From Oscillospiraceae bacterium (GTDB taxonomy: Bacteria; Bacillota; Clostridia; Oscillospirales; Ruminococcaceae), in contig JAITVU010000115.1 of assembly GCA_031285645.1 (NCBI GenBank), positions 1 to 7,152 of the forward strand: a stretch of DNA of 7,152 bases, written 5' to 3'. The position numbers and the translations under genes are program-made. Shown one piece after another: positions 1 to 5,853 of the stretch (the stretch's first letter is position 1; every line of letters begins with the position of its first letter). Under the pieces are notes generated by a model. The model made no database searches, was not told the origin of the DNA, and saw only the letters and a program-made list of their open reading frames with translations.

Positions 1-428
1 CGCGCCAATTCCTTTTTCGACAGCGTTTCCTTAAAGCCGATAATAAGCTCGGCGCCCGGCTCACAGTCAATAATATACCACATCTCGTTTTTGCCCGGCT
101 GTTTTTCCACACGCCGGGCATAAGCGTCATCGGGATGAACCTGCAAAGACAAGTCCCGCCTGGCGTCAATGAGCTTGATGAGTATTGGAAACCCGGCGAC
201 AGCGTCCGCTTTTTCGCCCCTATATCCGGGGTACTTACTGAGGACGTCCGCCAGGGCCTGTCCGGCAAAAGGGCCGTTGGACACAGCGCTCAGCCCGTCC
301 GGGTGGCAGCTGACTTCCCAGCTCTCCGCCAGCGGGCGCATATCCGTTTTTTTGCCGTAAACCAAAGCCAGTCTTTCCCCGCCCCAAAGATAGTCTTTAA
401 ACGCCGGTTCCATCAACATCGGATACAA
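1..428 (-). CDS. manA: Mannose-6-phosphate isomerase, class I (N-terminal part; 3' end outside window)
   Basis: Interconverts mannose 6-phosphate and fructose 6-phosphate in the cytoplasm, linking mannose use and GDP-mannose supply to glycolysis. The minus strand reads 142 uninterrupted codons into the left edge. Family signatures are clear: EPAFKDYLWGG at residues 7-17, ESWEVSCHPDG at 35-45, GFPILIKLIDA at 79-89, QVHPDDAYA at 96-104 and GKNEMWYI at 112-119. By family knowledge H98 and E115 match the first zinc ligands; the last zinc histidine should lie near residue 170, outside the window. The family is about 310-320 residues, so somewhat less than half is present. I chose the TTG at 428-426 because it gives the typical MYP... 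N-terminus and lies 8 nt after a GGGAGGGGG ribosome site (445-437). ATG codons 4 and 6 would be too far from that site. It is transcribed divergently from the gene at 778. Confidence 0.93.
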   Translation of the reverse strand, partial: MYPMLMEPAFKDYLWGGERLALVYGKKTDMRPLAESWEVSCHPDGLSAVSNGPFAGQALADVLSKYPGYRGEKADAVAGFPILIKLIDARRDLSLQVHPDDAYARRVEKQPGKNEMWYIIDCEPGAELIIGFKETLSKKELA

Positions 429-436
429 AGTGGCGG

Positions 437-445
437 CCCCCTCCC
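437..445 (-). promoter_or_regulatory. Ribosome binding site deciding the TTG start of manA
   Basis: On the minus strand GGGAGGGGG lies 8 nt before TTG at 428. This favours the non-ATG start over the in-frame ATG at 419, which would be 17 nt away. Confidence 0.7.
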
Positions 446-455
446 AAATGAACCT

Positions 456-476
456 CCCCGTAGCAAGACTGCGGGG
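456..476. repeat. Hairpin just upstream of the manA ribosome site
   Basis: CCCCG (456-460) is complementary to CGGGG (472-476). Inner pairs 462-470 and 463-469 also fit, leaving a 5-nt loop. In the manA transcript the stem has one C-A mismatch. It ends about 10 nt upstream of the Shine-Dalgarno sequence, so it could influence manA translation; that role is inferred. Confidence 0.45.
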
Positions 477-496
477 TATCAAGATTAATGATTCAT

Positions 497-619
497 GGAA
501 CACTGTGTGTTCCTTAGAAGAATCGCTTTGCGATTCTTTAACGCCCCTGCGGGGGCGAAATGGGAATGGATGCGCAGCAATGACGCATTGCCGGCTGCGC
601 CGGCATTCGGTATGATACC
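497..619. repeat. Array of six short hairpins in the manA leader
   Basis: Consecutive near-perfect palindromes with very small loops: GGAACAC-tgt-GTGTTCC (497-513); AAGAATCGC-ttt-GCGATTCTT (518-538, 9 bp); CGCCCC-tgcg-GGGGCG (542-557); GCAATG-acg-CATTGC (577-591); TGCCGGC-tgc-GCCGGCA (589-605, sharing three bases with the previous stem); and GGTA-tga-TACC (609-619, weak). No protein is supported here. The array lies between the predicted manA promoter (646-674, minus) and manA, so it should be transcribed as the manA 5' leader of about 210 nt. It could be a structured leader or a cluster of extragenic palindromic repeats; I do not recognise a known riboswitch class. Confidence 0.7.
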
Positions 620-645
620 CCTTCGGTTCATAAAAAATCATACAC

Positions 646-674
646 ATCATAACATTTTTCGATATGAATGTAAA
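646..674 (-). promoter_or_regulatory. Predicted sigma-A type promoter for manA
   Basis: On the minus strand a TTTACA -35 box (674-669), a 17-bp spacer and a TATGAT -10 box (651-646) each differ by one base from consensus. Transcription would start near 639, giving a leader of about 210 nt before the TTG start of manA. Confidence 0.65.
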
Positions 675-684
675 CAAGCCCCGC

Positions 685-713
685 TTGTACCGCGCCGCGG
701 AATATACTATAAT
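685..713 (+). promoter_or_regulatory. Predicted sigma-A type promoter for the interrupted gene at 778
   Basis: A TTGTAC -35 box (685-690), 17-bp spacer and perfect TATAAT -10 box (708-713). Transcription would start near 720, leaving a leader of about 58 nt with a GGGAGGA ribosome site at 764-770. Its -35 box is only 10 bp from the -35 box of the divergent manA promoter, so the two could compete or share a regulator. Confidence 0.68.
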
Positions 714-777
714 ATTACAGTAAAGAATTTTATATTAGTCTTGTATCCACTGAGGTTATTAGAGGGAGGAAGACAAT

Positions 778-1080
778 ATGAAAATGCTGCCGATCGAGAC
801 TGATCCCTACATAAGGGCCATTACCTACCACGCGTTTCCGTCCGCGATACTGAACCCAAGATGCGGCGGCGAAAAAAAGGCCGAAATAGCAATACTAAAT
901 TCTCACAGCCACAGCTGGAAATATGATGCGAGTCGGGCCTTGGTGCACCGGGAGCGGGACGACTTTGTTTTCACCGGCGACAAGTACGCGGACGGTGTCG
1001 AGGGGATCATTTGCCGGGAAGCGCGCGCTGAAGACGAGATCATTGTTCATGTGAAGTATGTTCAGTATACCCAGCCGTAA
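778..1080 (+). CDS. N-terminal fragment (100 aa) of the interrupted gene, part of a putative concanavalin-like domain
   Basis: This is what would actually be made from the promoter and ribosome site if the TAA at 1078-1080 is real. It is soluble, with no signal peptide or membrane segment. Visible features are SHSWKYDASR (residues 43-52), RDDFVFTGD (59-67), and a beta-strand-like EDEIIVHVKYVQYTQP run up to the stop. Read on past the stop, the strands GSISVFLSN and YHIGVYNKGEIFAGYN and then SQDGNVW (codons 172-178) resemble the ending of DUF1349 or concanavalin-like beta-sandwich domains, where an SxDGxxW element is common. On that reading the TAA falls inside the domain, so the 100-residue fragment should not fold properly. 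The fold assignment is inference from strand pattern only. Confidence 0.5.
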   Translation: MKMLPIETDPYIRAITYHAFPSAILNPRCGGEKKAEIAILNSHSHSWKYDASRALVHRERDDFVFTGDKYADGVEGIICREARAEDEIIVHVKYVQYTQP

Positions 1081-1224
1081 GGCTCCATAAGCGTCTTCCT
1101 GAGCAATCAGGAAAACCCCGCCGTATCCATAAATGACGCGGAGCGCCGATATCATATCGGGGTTTACAATAAGGGCGAAATCTTTGCGGGATACAATCAA
1201 AACCGGGCAATACATAAGTCCGGG

Positions 1225-2361
1225 TTGTGCAAAGAGTACGCCTATTACATCAAACTCGCAATAAAATCGGATTGTGTCTTCTGTTCCGTTTCGCAGGACG
1301 GAAACGTATGGGCAGAAATATCAAGCGATCGATTACCACCATGCGAAATCGCCTGCAAATTGTATCTGGGCGTCATTTTGGATTTAAAGGAAAACCAGTA
1401 TTACAACTGGCTGTTCACCAATTACATCCAGCTGTATGGACGGAATGTGTTTACGACGGACTACTACGTCGATTATTATGTGACGCCGGAGAAGGATGGT
1501 CTGTTTTATACCATTCACAGCCTGCTGGACTACACCAATATTGACCCGGCGCTCCTTGTGGAAAGCGGCGCGGATATGGTCCGGTTTATCAAAACCTGTA
1601 TCAATCACGGCAAATATGTGGAAATCAGAAATTTAAACGAGTATTATGTAGAGGGCAGCCCCGCATACGGAACCGAGACGTATTATCACAAGAATCTGGT
1701 TTTTGGATGGGACGATGACAATCTGTACCTGCTGGGGCAAGCCGGGCATGTGAAACTGTGGAAAATAAAGCATTCGGACTTGATGCGGGCCCTTGACTGT
1801 GAAGAGGGCCAGCTCAATATTTTCACCCTGAATTCCATCGATTCTTATTATGCGCTCAACATCGATACGATAAAGGACCTGTTATACGAATACTGGAAAG
1901 GCATCGATACCAATCGCCGGATGGAATTTATCATACCGTATGGCCGGCAGGATGAGCGGTCGGTGAAATCTGATCCCAACAGTATAGCGCGCGATCAGTT
2001 GCCCATTTTTAACAACATATACGGCATGAAGATATATGATCTGTTTTTGGAAAACCCGCGCATGTTCGAATACTTGCTGGACGATAAACGCATCCCGTAT
2101 TTTATATACGAACACAAAAAAATCATGCGGGACCGCGTCGATTTTTTGCGATGCAAAAATCACATTATAGAGGAAGTTTCAGATCAGGTCGCCGCGTCTG
2201 CGGATACCGTGTTAAACACAGCCCGTGTCTTATTGAATAGATGCCTTAAATATCAAATTGCCCCCAAAGATAGCGACAGGACCAGAATAAAAGAGGTTTT
2301 GCGCGAACTGAAGCAGCTGGAAAATCAATTCTACCCCCAACTGATAGAAAGCCTGATGTGA
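1225..2361 (+). CDS. C-terminal part (378 aa) of the interrupted gene; possible C39-like/BtrH-type region
   Basis: Same frame as the fragment at 778. The TTG at 1225 is only the first possible start after the stop and lacks a Shine-Dalgarno site, so the coordinates mark open frame, not a proven protein. Numbered from that TTG, residues 1-32 complete the beta-rich N-terminal domain (SQDGNVW at 23-29). Residues about 45-200 are aromatic-rich and include HKNLVFGWDDDNLYLLG (155-171). This resembles the HxxLIxGYDD-type segment I associate with C39-peptidase-like/BtrH-type proteins of natural-product clusters. No convincing catalytic cysteine motif is visible, so peptidase activity is not claimed. 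Residues 267-310 contain YGMKIYDLF and YEHKKIMRDR, the latter (295-304) like a conserved EHK element of the same group, followed by a helical tail to 378. Function unknown. No biosynthetic genes flank it here. Confidence 0.5.
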   Translation: MCKEYAYYIKLAIKSDCVFCSVSQDGNVWAEISSDRLPPCEIACKLYLGVILDLKENQYYNWLFTNYIQLYGRNVFTTDYYVDYYVTPEKDGLFYTIHSLLDYTNIDPALLVESGADMVRFIKTCINHGKYVEIRNLNEYYVEGSPAYGTETYYHKNLVFGWDDDNLYLLGQAGHVKLWKIKHSDLMRALDCEEGQLNIFTLNSIDSYYALNIDTIKDLLYEYWKGIDTNRRMEFIIPYGRQDERSVKSDPNSIARDQLPIFNNIYGMKIYDLFLENPRMFEYLLDDKRIPYFIYEHKKIMRDRVDFLRCKNHIIEEVSDQVAASADTVLNTARVLLNRCLKYQIAPKDSDRTRIKEVLRELKQLENQFYPQLIESLM

Positions 2362-2430
2362 CTGTTGGCGCGTATTCCGCCGCATCAGGCGTGTAAAAAT
2401 TTTCATTCACCAGCCGATCCCGGCAAGCCG

Positions 2431-2437
2431 AAGGAGG
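2431..2437 (+). promoter_or_regulatory. Ribosome binding site of recD2
   Basis: AAGGAGG lies 7 nt before ATG 2445, fixing the start. No convincing promoter or terminator is visible in the 83-nt gap after 2361, so recD2 could be read from the upstream transcript. Confidence 0.75.
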
Positions 2438-2444
2438 ACAAATC

Positions 2445-4661
2445 ATGGCCGAAACGCCGATGCAAAAACTGCCGGGTACGGTGGAACATATCGTCTATTC
2501 AAGCGAGGATACGGGCTTTACCGTGCTTGAGATTGACAGCGACGGCGAGCTGGTCACTGTCGTGGGAACACTGCCCGCCGTCGCGCCCGGCGAAGAACTG
2601 ATCCTGACCGGTCGCTTCACCTCGCACCCCACTTACGGCCAGCAGTTTAAGGCCGAGCTCTGCGAGCGCACGCTACCGGCCACGGCCTCGGCCATTCGCA
2701 AATATCTGGCCTCCGGCGCCATAAAAGGCATCGGGCCCAAAACGGCAATCCGCATTGTGGAAATATTCGGCGACGAGACCCTCGAGATCATCGAAAAAAA
2801 TCCCATGCGCCTCGCCGAGGTTCCCGGCATCTCAAAGCGCAAGGCGACGGAGATTTCGGAGGAATACAAGCACATTTTCGGCATCAGGGCCGTGATGCTC
2901 TTTTTATCCAGGTATGACATTGAGCCCTCGGCGGCTATCCGTGTGTGGAAGACATGGGGCATGCTCGCTGTGGACGTCATCACGAACGATCCCTACCAGC
3001 TCTGCATTGAGGCCATTGGCGTGGCCTTTGAGACCGCCGACATGATCGCCGCGCAAATGGATATGGACACGGCCGCCCCCCAGCGCATCGCGGCGGGTAT
3101 CCGCCATGTCCTTATACACAATCTCGGCAACGGGCACACCTGTTTGCCGAGGGACAAGCTCCTGCCCGCCGCCGCGGGGCTTCTGGGTCTGGAGAGCTAT
3201 TTGCTTGAGGATGTCCTCGAATCGATGGTCGCCGATTCGGGCCTGATCGCGGACACCGTCGGCGGTATTCCCTATATCTACCTGCCGGACATGTACGAGG
3301 CGGAGACATACATAGCGGGGCGGCTCAAGCTGATGCTGGACACGACGGCGCCGGAAGGCGCCCGGTGCGACGCCGACATTGCGGCGCTGGAACAGCGCCT
3401 TGGTATCGAGTACGCGCGCCTGCAGCGCAAGGCAATTGCGATGGCGCTCGAAAGCCGCGTTTTTATTTTGACAGGCGGGCCCGGTACCGGCAAAACAACC
3501 ACCCTCAACGGCATCCTGTCCATTTTGGAGGCGCAAGGCGCCAAGGTGGCGCTCGCCGCGCCCACGGGGCGCGCGGCCAAACGCATGAGCGAGCTTTGCG
3601 GTCGGGAGGCCAAGACCATCCACCGCCTGCTCGAGGTGGATTACCGCAATGAAAACGACCCCGGCATTAAATTCAAGCGCGACGAAAAAAACCCCCTGCG
3701 CTTTGACGTCATCATCCTCGACGAAGTCTCGATGGTGGACACAAGGCTGATGCACAGCCTGATGAAGGCCATGAAACTCGCAGCCCGCCTCATCCTCGTC
3801 GGCGACCCCGACCAGCTGCCGAGCGTCGGGGCCGGCAATATCCTGCGCGACCTCATCACGAGCGACATTATCCCTATGGTGCACCTGAGCGAGATTTTCC
3901 GCCAGGCGCAGGCCAGCAGCATTGTCTCCAACGCGCACCAGATCGTGCGGGGGGAGGAGCCGGACCTCGGCGTGCGCGACAACGATTTCTTCTTCATGCG
4001 GCAAGGGGACTACGGGCGCACCTTGCAGACCGTTGTGGACCTGTGCGCCACGCGCCTGCCCAAGGCTTACGGCTTCTCGCCGCTTTGGGATATCCAGGTC
4101 ATCGCGCCCAGCCGCGTCGGGGCGCTGGGCACCGTGGAACTCAACAAGGTGCTTCAGCAGCAGCTCAACCCAAAGGCGGACAGCAAAATCGATTTTGTCT
4201 TCGGCGCCGTCACTTTCAGGGAGCGGGACAAGGTGATGCAGGTGCGAAACAACTACGATATTGTGTGGAAGAAGGACGACGGCGAGCAGGGCACCGGCGT
4301 TTTTAACGGGGATATCGGCGTTATTGAGATGATTGACCGGCCCAGCCGCACCATTCTGGTGCGCTTTGAGGACCGCGTGGCCGAATACAACTTCGATATG
4401 GCGGACGAGATGGAGCACGCCTACGCCATCACAGTGCATAAAAGCCAGGGCAGCGAGTTTGAGGCCGTCGTCATGCCGCTGATGAACTACCATCAGAAGC
4501 TCTATTACCGCAACATCCTTTACACAGCCGTGACAAGGGCCAGAAAAATCCTCATCATGCTGGGCAAGCCCGAAACCGTGTCCGCGATGGTCGCCAATCA
4601 CCGCAAGGTGCTGCGGTATACAAATCTCGCAGGGTTTATCGCGGACGGGATGGAGGCGTAA
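2445..4661 (+). CDS. recD2: RecD2-family ATP-dependent 5'-3' DNA helicase
   Basis: Superfamily 1B helicase of the RecD-like type that works without RecBC. It unwinds DNA 5' to 3' with ATP and is implicated in repair and replication-fork maintenance in Firmicutes. The 738-residue length is normal. The family's N-terminal OB-like segment covers about residues 8-75 (GTVEHIVYSSEDTGFTVLEI). Helix-hairpin-helix elements follow: GAIKGIGPKTAIRIVEIFG at 91-109 and EVPGISKRKATEI at 125-137. Helicase motifs are complete: Walker A GGPGTGKTT at 344-352, motif Ia AAPTGRAAKRM at 371-381, Walker B/DE box DEVSMVD at 426-432, motif III GDPDQLPSVGAG at 453-464, arginine in EIFRQ near 486, AITVHKSQGSEF at 661-672, and motif VI AVTRAR at 695-700. 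No key residue is missing. The start is set by AAGGAGG 7 nt upstream. The Nudix gene follows 74 nt downstream on the same strand. Confidence 0.96.
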   Translation: MAETPMQKLPGTVEHIVYSSEDTGFTVLEIDSDGELVTVVGTLPAVAPGEELILTGRFTSHPTYGQQFKAELCERTLPATASAIRKYLASGAIKGIGPKTAIRIVEIFGDETLEIIEKNPMRLAEVPGISKRKATEISEEYKHIFGIRAVMLFLSRYDIEPSAAIRVWKTWGMLAVDVITNDPYQLCIEAIGVAFETADMIAAQMDMDTAAPQRIAAGIRHVLIHNLGNGHTCLPRDKLLPAAAGLLGLESYLLEDVLESMVADSGLIADTVGGIPYIYLPDMYEAETYIAGRLKLMLDTTAPEGARCDADIAALEQRLGIEYARLQRKAIAMALESRVFILTGGPGTGKTTTLNGILSILEAQGAKVALAAPTGRAAKRMSELCGREAKTIHRLLEVDYRNENDPGIKFKRDEKNPLRFDVIILDEVSMVDTRLMHSLMKAMKLAARLILVGDPDQLPSVGAGNILRDLITSDIIPMVHLSEIFRQAQASSIVSNAHQIVRGEEPDLGVRDNDFFFMRQGDYGRTLQTVVDLCATRLPKAYGFSPLWDIQVIAPSRVGALGTVELNKVLQQQLNPKADSKIDFVFGAVTFRERDKVMQVRNNYDIVWKKDDGEQGTGVFNGDIGVIEMIDRPSRTILVRFEDRVAEYNFDMADEMEHAYAITVHKSQGSEFEAVVMPLMNYHQKLYYRNILYTAVTRARKILIMLGKPETVSAMVANHRKVLRYTNLAGFIADGMEA

Positions 4662-4685
4662 AGCTCACGAGCTATTTCATACAGC

Positions 4686-4708
4686 ATGCCCGAATCCGCC
4701 TCGGGCAT
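4686..4708. repeat. Hairpin between recD2 and the Nudix gene
   Basis: ATGCCCGA (4686-4693) and TCGGGCAT (4701-4708) form a perfect 8-bp stem with a 7-nt loop. No T-run follows on the plus strand, so it is not a standard intrinsic terminator. It could stabilise the recD2 3' end or reduce read-through into the Nudix gene. Confidence 0.5.
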
Positions 4709-4728
4709 CAGGCAGGGGAGAGGTGAAA

Positions 4729-4758
4729 ATGCCGTATGGCTATCAGAAACGCGGTTAG
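4729..4758 (+). other. Possible 9-codon overlapping mini-ORF at the Nudix start
   Basis: ATG at 4729 opens nine codons ending in TAG at 4756-4758, in another frame and overlapping the first codons of the Nudix gene. The purine-rich stretch GGGGAGAGGTG (4715-4725) is placed at least as well for this ATG as for ATG 4736. It may be chance; if translated it would dampen or couple Nudix translation. Confidence 0.25.
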
Positions 4759-5230
4759 AGCCATGATTGTAAGTGACGGCAAAATACTGTTGGTAAAATG
4801 CCGGAACACAACATCATCGGTAATCGACGGTATTTGTCCCGGTGATCCGTATTACCTTTTGCCGGGCGGCGGGCAAAATCAATACGAAACCCTGGAGAAC
4901 GCGGTCAGGAGGGAATGCATGGAAGAAACGGGATATGCCGTTTCCGTTGGGAAGATGGCGGTCATTCATGAGGAAATCTATGATGATCCGTCCTTTCGGG
5001 CGCGCTATCCCGATTACGCCCATAAGCTGCATATCGTCTTTCAGTGTACTGTGCAAGCCGGAAGCGGCGGCGAGCCGCTTGAATGCGACCGAGACCAGAT
5101 TGGCATAGAATGGGTTCCCTTGGATGAGGTAAAAAACCTTCCCGTCTTTCCGCGCGCCATCCACCGTTATCTGGTTGATTGCGATTTAACCGGCGGCCTG
5201 TCTTTTTTGGGGTCGTCCCGTGTTGACTAA
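4736..5230 (+). CDS. Nudix hydrolase, substrate unknown
   Basis: A 164-residue cytoplasmic pyrophosphohydrolase. Nudix enzymes cleave nucleoside diphosphates linked to another moiety, such as oxidised dNTPs, ADP-ribose or nucleotide sugars. The Nudix box GX5EX7REUXEEXGU is perfect at residues 45-67 (G45, E51, R59, E60, E63, E64, G66), giving all metal-binding glutamates. The N-terminus AVRAMIVSDGKILLVKC (6-22) and IEWVPLDEVKNLPVFP (about 124-139) fit the usual beta-strands and C-terminal helix. Substrate cannot be told from sequence; MutT- and ADP-ribose-type roles are both possible. ATG 4736 is the only in-frame start, since TGA stands at 4724-4726 in this frame. The nearest purine-rich site ends 10 nt upstream, which is long. 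It follows recD2 by 74 nt with no clear terminator, so co-transcription is possible. Confidence 0.9.
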   Translation: MAIRNAVRAMIVSDGKILLVKCRNTTSSVIDGICPGDPYYLLPGGGQNQYETLENAVRRECMEETGYAVSVGKMAVIHEEIYDDPSFRARYPDYAHKLHIVFQCTVQAGSGGEPLECDRDQIGIEWVPLDEVKNLPVFPRAIHRYLVDCDLTGGLSFLGSSRVD

Positions 5231-5600
5231 AGTGATTGCCTCTGGTTGATTTTGACGCGCGCGTCGACGGCACACATCGGCAAGGCGGTTTATTTTAGGC
5301 CTTTAAGCAAAGGCAAGTTTGTCGCTCATGCCGCGACGGGCACTTCCTTTCCCGCGTCGGAAAGGAACCAAAGGACGCCGGGAGGGGCCACCTCCCGGAC
5401 CCGCCCGGATATGGATAACCGAAAGATTGAAAGAGTTTTAGATGCGACAACGTTGGAAGGGCCATACCGCGCGCGTGTGGGTACACAGCTGGCATTGAAA
5501 CGACGCGCTGCGGCGCGCCAACTTTCTACCCGCGCCCGCAAAACAGGGAAAAGATCATTATTACAATGCGGGCGCTTTCGAACGCGCGCGGGTTTTCTTT
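5231..5600. other. Non-coding, palindrome-rich intergenic block
   Basis: No credible gene lies here. The plus-strand frame open from 5246 to 5746 has no family resemblance and runs through several hairpins. Structures seen: palindrome GACGCGCGCGTC (5254-5265); GCCTTT-aagc-AAAGGC (5299-5314); GTCGC/GCGAC (5321-5337); TTCCTTTCC-cgcgtc-GGAAAGGAA (5344-5367, 9 bp); CCGGGAGG-ggcca-CCTCCCGG (5378-5398, 8 bp); and ACCCGCGC (5528-5535) with GCGCGGGT (5586-5593), with an alternative GCCCGC/GCGGGC pairing (5534-5539 with 5568-5573). I recall similar CTTCCTTT...GGAAAGGAACCAAAGGA segments between genes in other Clostridia, which would make this a dispersed repeat; that recollection is unverified. It could include the 3' untranslated region of the Nudix transcript. 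Confidence 0.5.
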
Positions 5601-5614
5601 CGGCCCCAGGGTAT

Positions 5615-5671
5615 AGAGCAAATGAAGAAAACGTAGCGCATACAGAAAAAGCTTACAAGTTCATTTGCTCT
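5615..5671. repeat. 12-bp perfect inverted repeat, 33-nt spacer
   Basis: AGAGCAAATGAA (5615-5626) is the exact reverse complement of TTCATTTGCTCT (5660-5671). The ends AGAGCA...TGCTCT are the same as those of the inverted repeat at 5733-5786. Confidence 0.65.
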
Positions 5672-5673
5672 TC

Positions 5674-5717
5674 GGCCATATCCTTCGGTTGCCGCGTCAG
5701 CGGCGAGAAGGATGGCC
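5674..5717. repeat. Long two-part hairpin
   Basis: The outer stem GGCCATATCCTTC (5674-5686) pairs with GAAGGATGGCC (5707-5717), leaving a 2-nt bulge. The inner stem is GCCGC-gtca-GCGGC (5691-5704). It begins three bases after the preceding inverted repeat. The plus-strand sequence that follows is AT-rich but has no clean T-run, so a terminator role for the Nudix transcript is only possible. Confidence 0.6.
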
Positions 5718-5732
5718 CATTTAAATCATGTT

Positions 5733-5786
5733 TTAGAGCATTTTAACTCACCTTATCATGCGCCATATAAAGTTAAAATGCTCTAA
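5733..5786. repeat. 16-bp perfect inverted repeat, 22-nt spacer
   Basis: TTAGAGCATTTTAACT (5733-5748) is the exact reverse complement of AGTTAAAATGCTCTAA (5771-5786). It is too AT-rich for a standard terminator stem. Candidates are a small non-autonomous mobile element or extragenic repeat, or a protein-binding palindrome. No flanking target duplication is obvious. Confidence 0.7.
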
Positions 5787-5788
5787 TA

Positions 5789-5841
5789 CAATAAAACAGT
5801 AAAAGGCGCGGACTCAGTCCGCGCCTTTATCTGTTTTATTG
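5789..5841 (-). terminator. Strong intrinsic terminator of the small acidic membrane protein gene
   Basis: Stem AAAGGCGCGGAC (5802-5813), loop TCA, GTCCGCGCCTTT (5817-5828) gives 12 perfect pairs. After a 2-nt internal mismatch on each side, an outer stem (5789-5799 with 5831-5841) adds 11 pairs including AAAACAG/CTGTTTT. On the minus strand the GC stem is followed by TTTTACTGTTTTATTG. It starts 13 nt after the stop of the 5854-6090 gene. The near symmetry means it may also stop transcripts arriving on the plus strand. Confidence 0.85.
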
Positions 5842-5853
5842 GTATGATTTCTG

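Larger units (their letters stand above)
778..2361 (+). pseudogene. Uncharacterised two-domain protein gene interrupted by an in-frame TAA
   Basis: From ATG 778 (GGGAGGA ribosome site at 764-770, 7-nt spacing, promoter at 685-713) to TGA 2359-2361 the same frame is open for 528 codons except for one TAA at 1078-1080, codon 101. Codons 102-149 after the stop contain no further stop and read as ordinary protein joining the two halves, so this was one gene of about 527 residues. The second half has no ATG, GTG or TTG start before the TTG at 1225, which has no visible ribosome site, so independent translation is unlikely. The simplest reading is a recent nonsense mutation; a one-base sequencing error would look the same. 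TAA is not a known selenocysteine or pyrrolysine codon. I cannot name the function. By eye the gene looks more AT-rich than recD2 downstream, which might suggest acquisition. Confidence 0.75.

Noticed and set aside
135..488. Plus-strand open frames at the left edge
   Set aside because: They overlap manA, whose minus-strand translation matches class I mannose-6-phosphate isomerase throughout.
497..619. CRISPR array or tandem direct repeats
   Set aside because: The units are different palindromes rather than copies of one repeat with unique spacers, and no cas genes are present.
495..803. Plus-strand 102-codon frame across the hairpin array
   Set aside because: It covers the palindromes and both predicted promoters, has no ribosome site and overlaps the better-supported start at 778.
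1078..1080. Stop-codon recoding as selenocysteine or pyrrolysine
   Set aside because: Those use UGA and UAG respectively; this codon is TAA, followed by G, with no recognised downstream recoding element.
2904..4601. Long minus-strand open frame (565 codons) opposite recD2
   Set aside because: recD2 contains every helicase motif on the plus strand. The antisense frame is His/Val/Asp-rich shadow translation caused by GC-rich codon use.
5246..5746. Plus-strand open frame of 166 codons
   Set aside because: It runs through several perfect hairpins, is rich in Arg, Thr and Ala as GC-rich non-coding DNA often is, lacks a clear ribosome site and shows no family motif. The stretch is better explained as a structured non-coding repeat.
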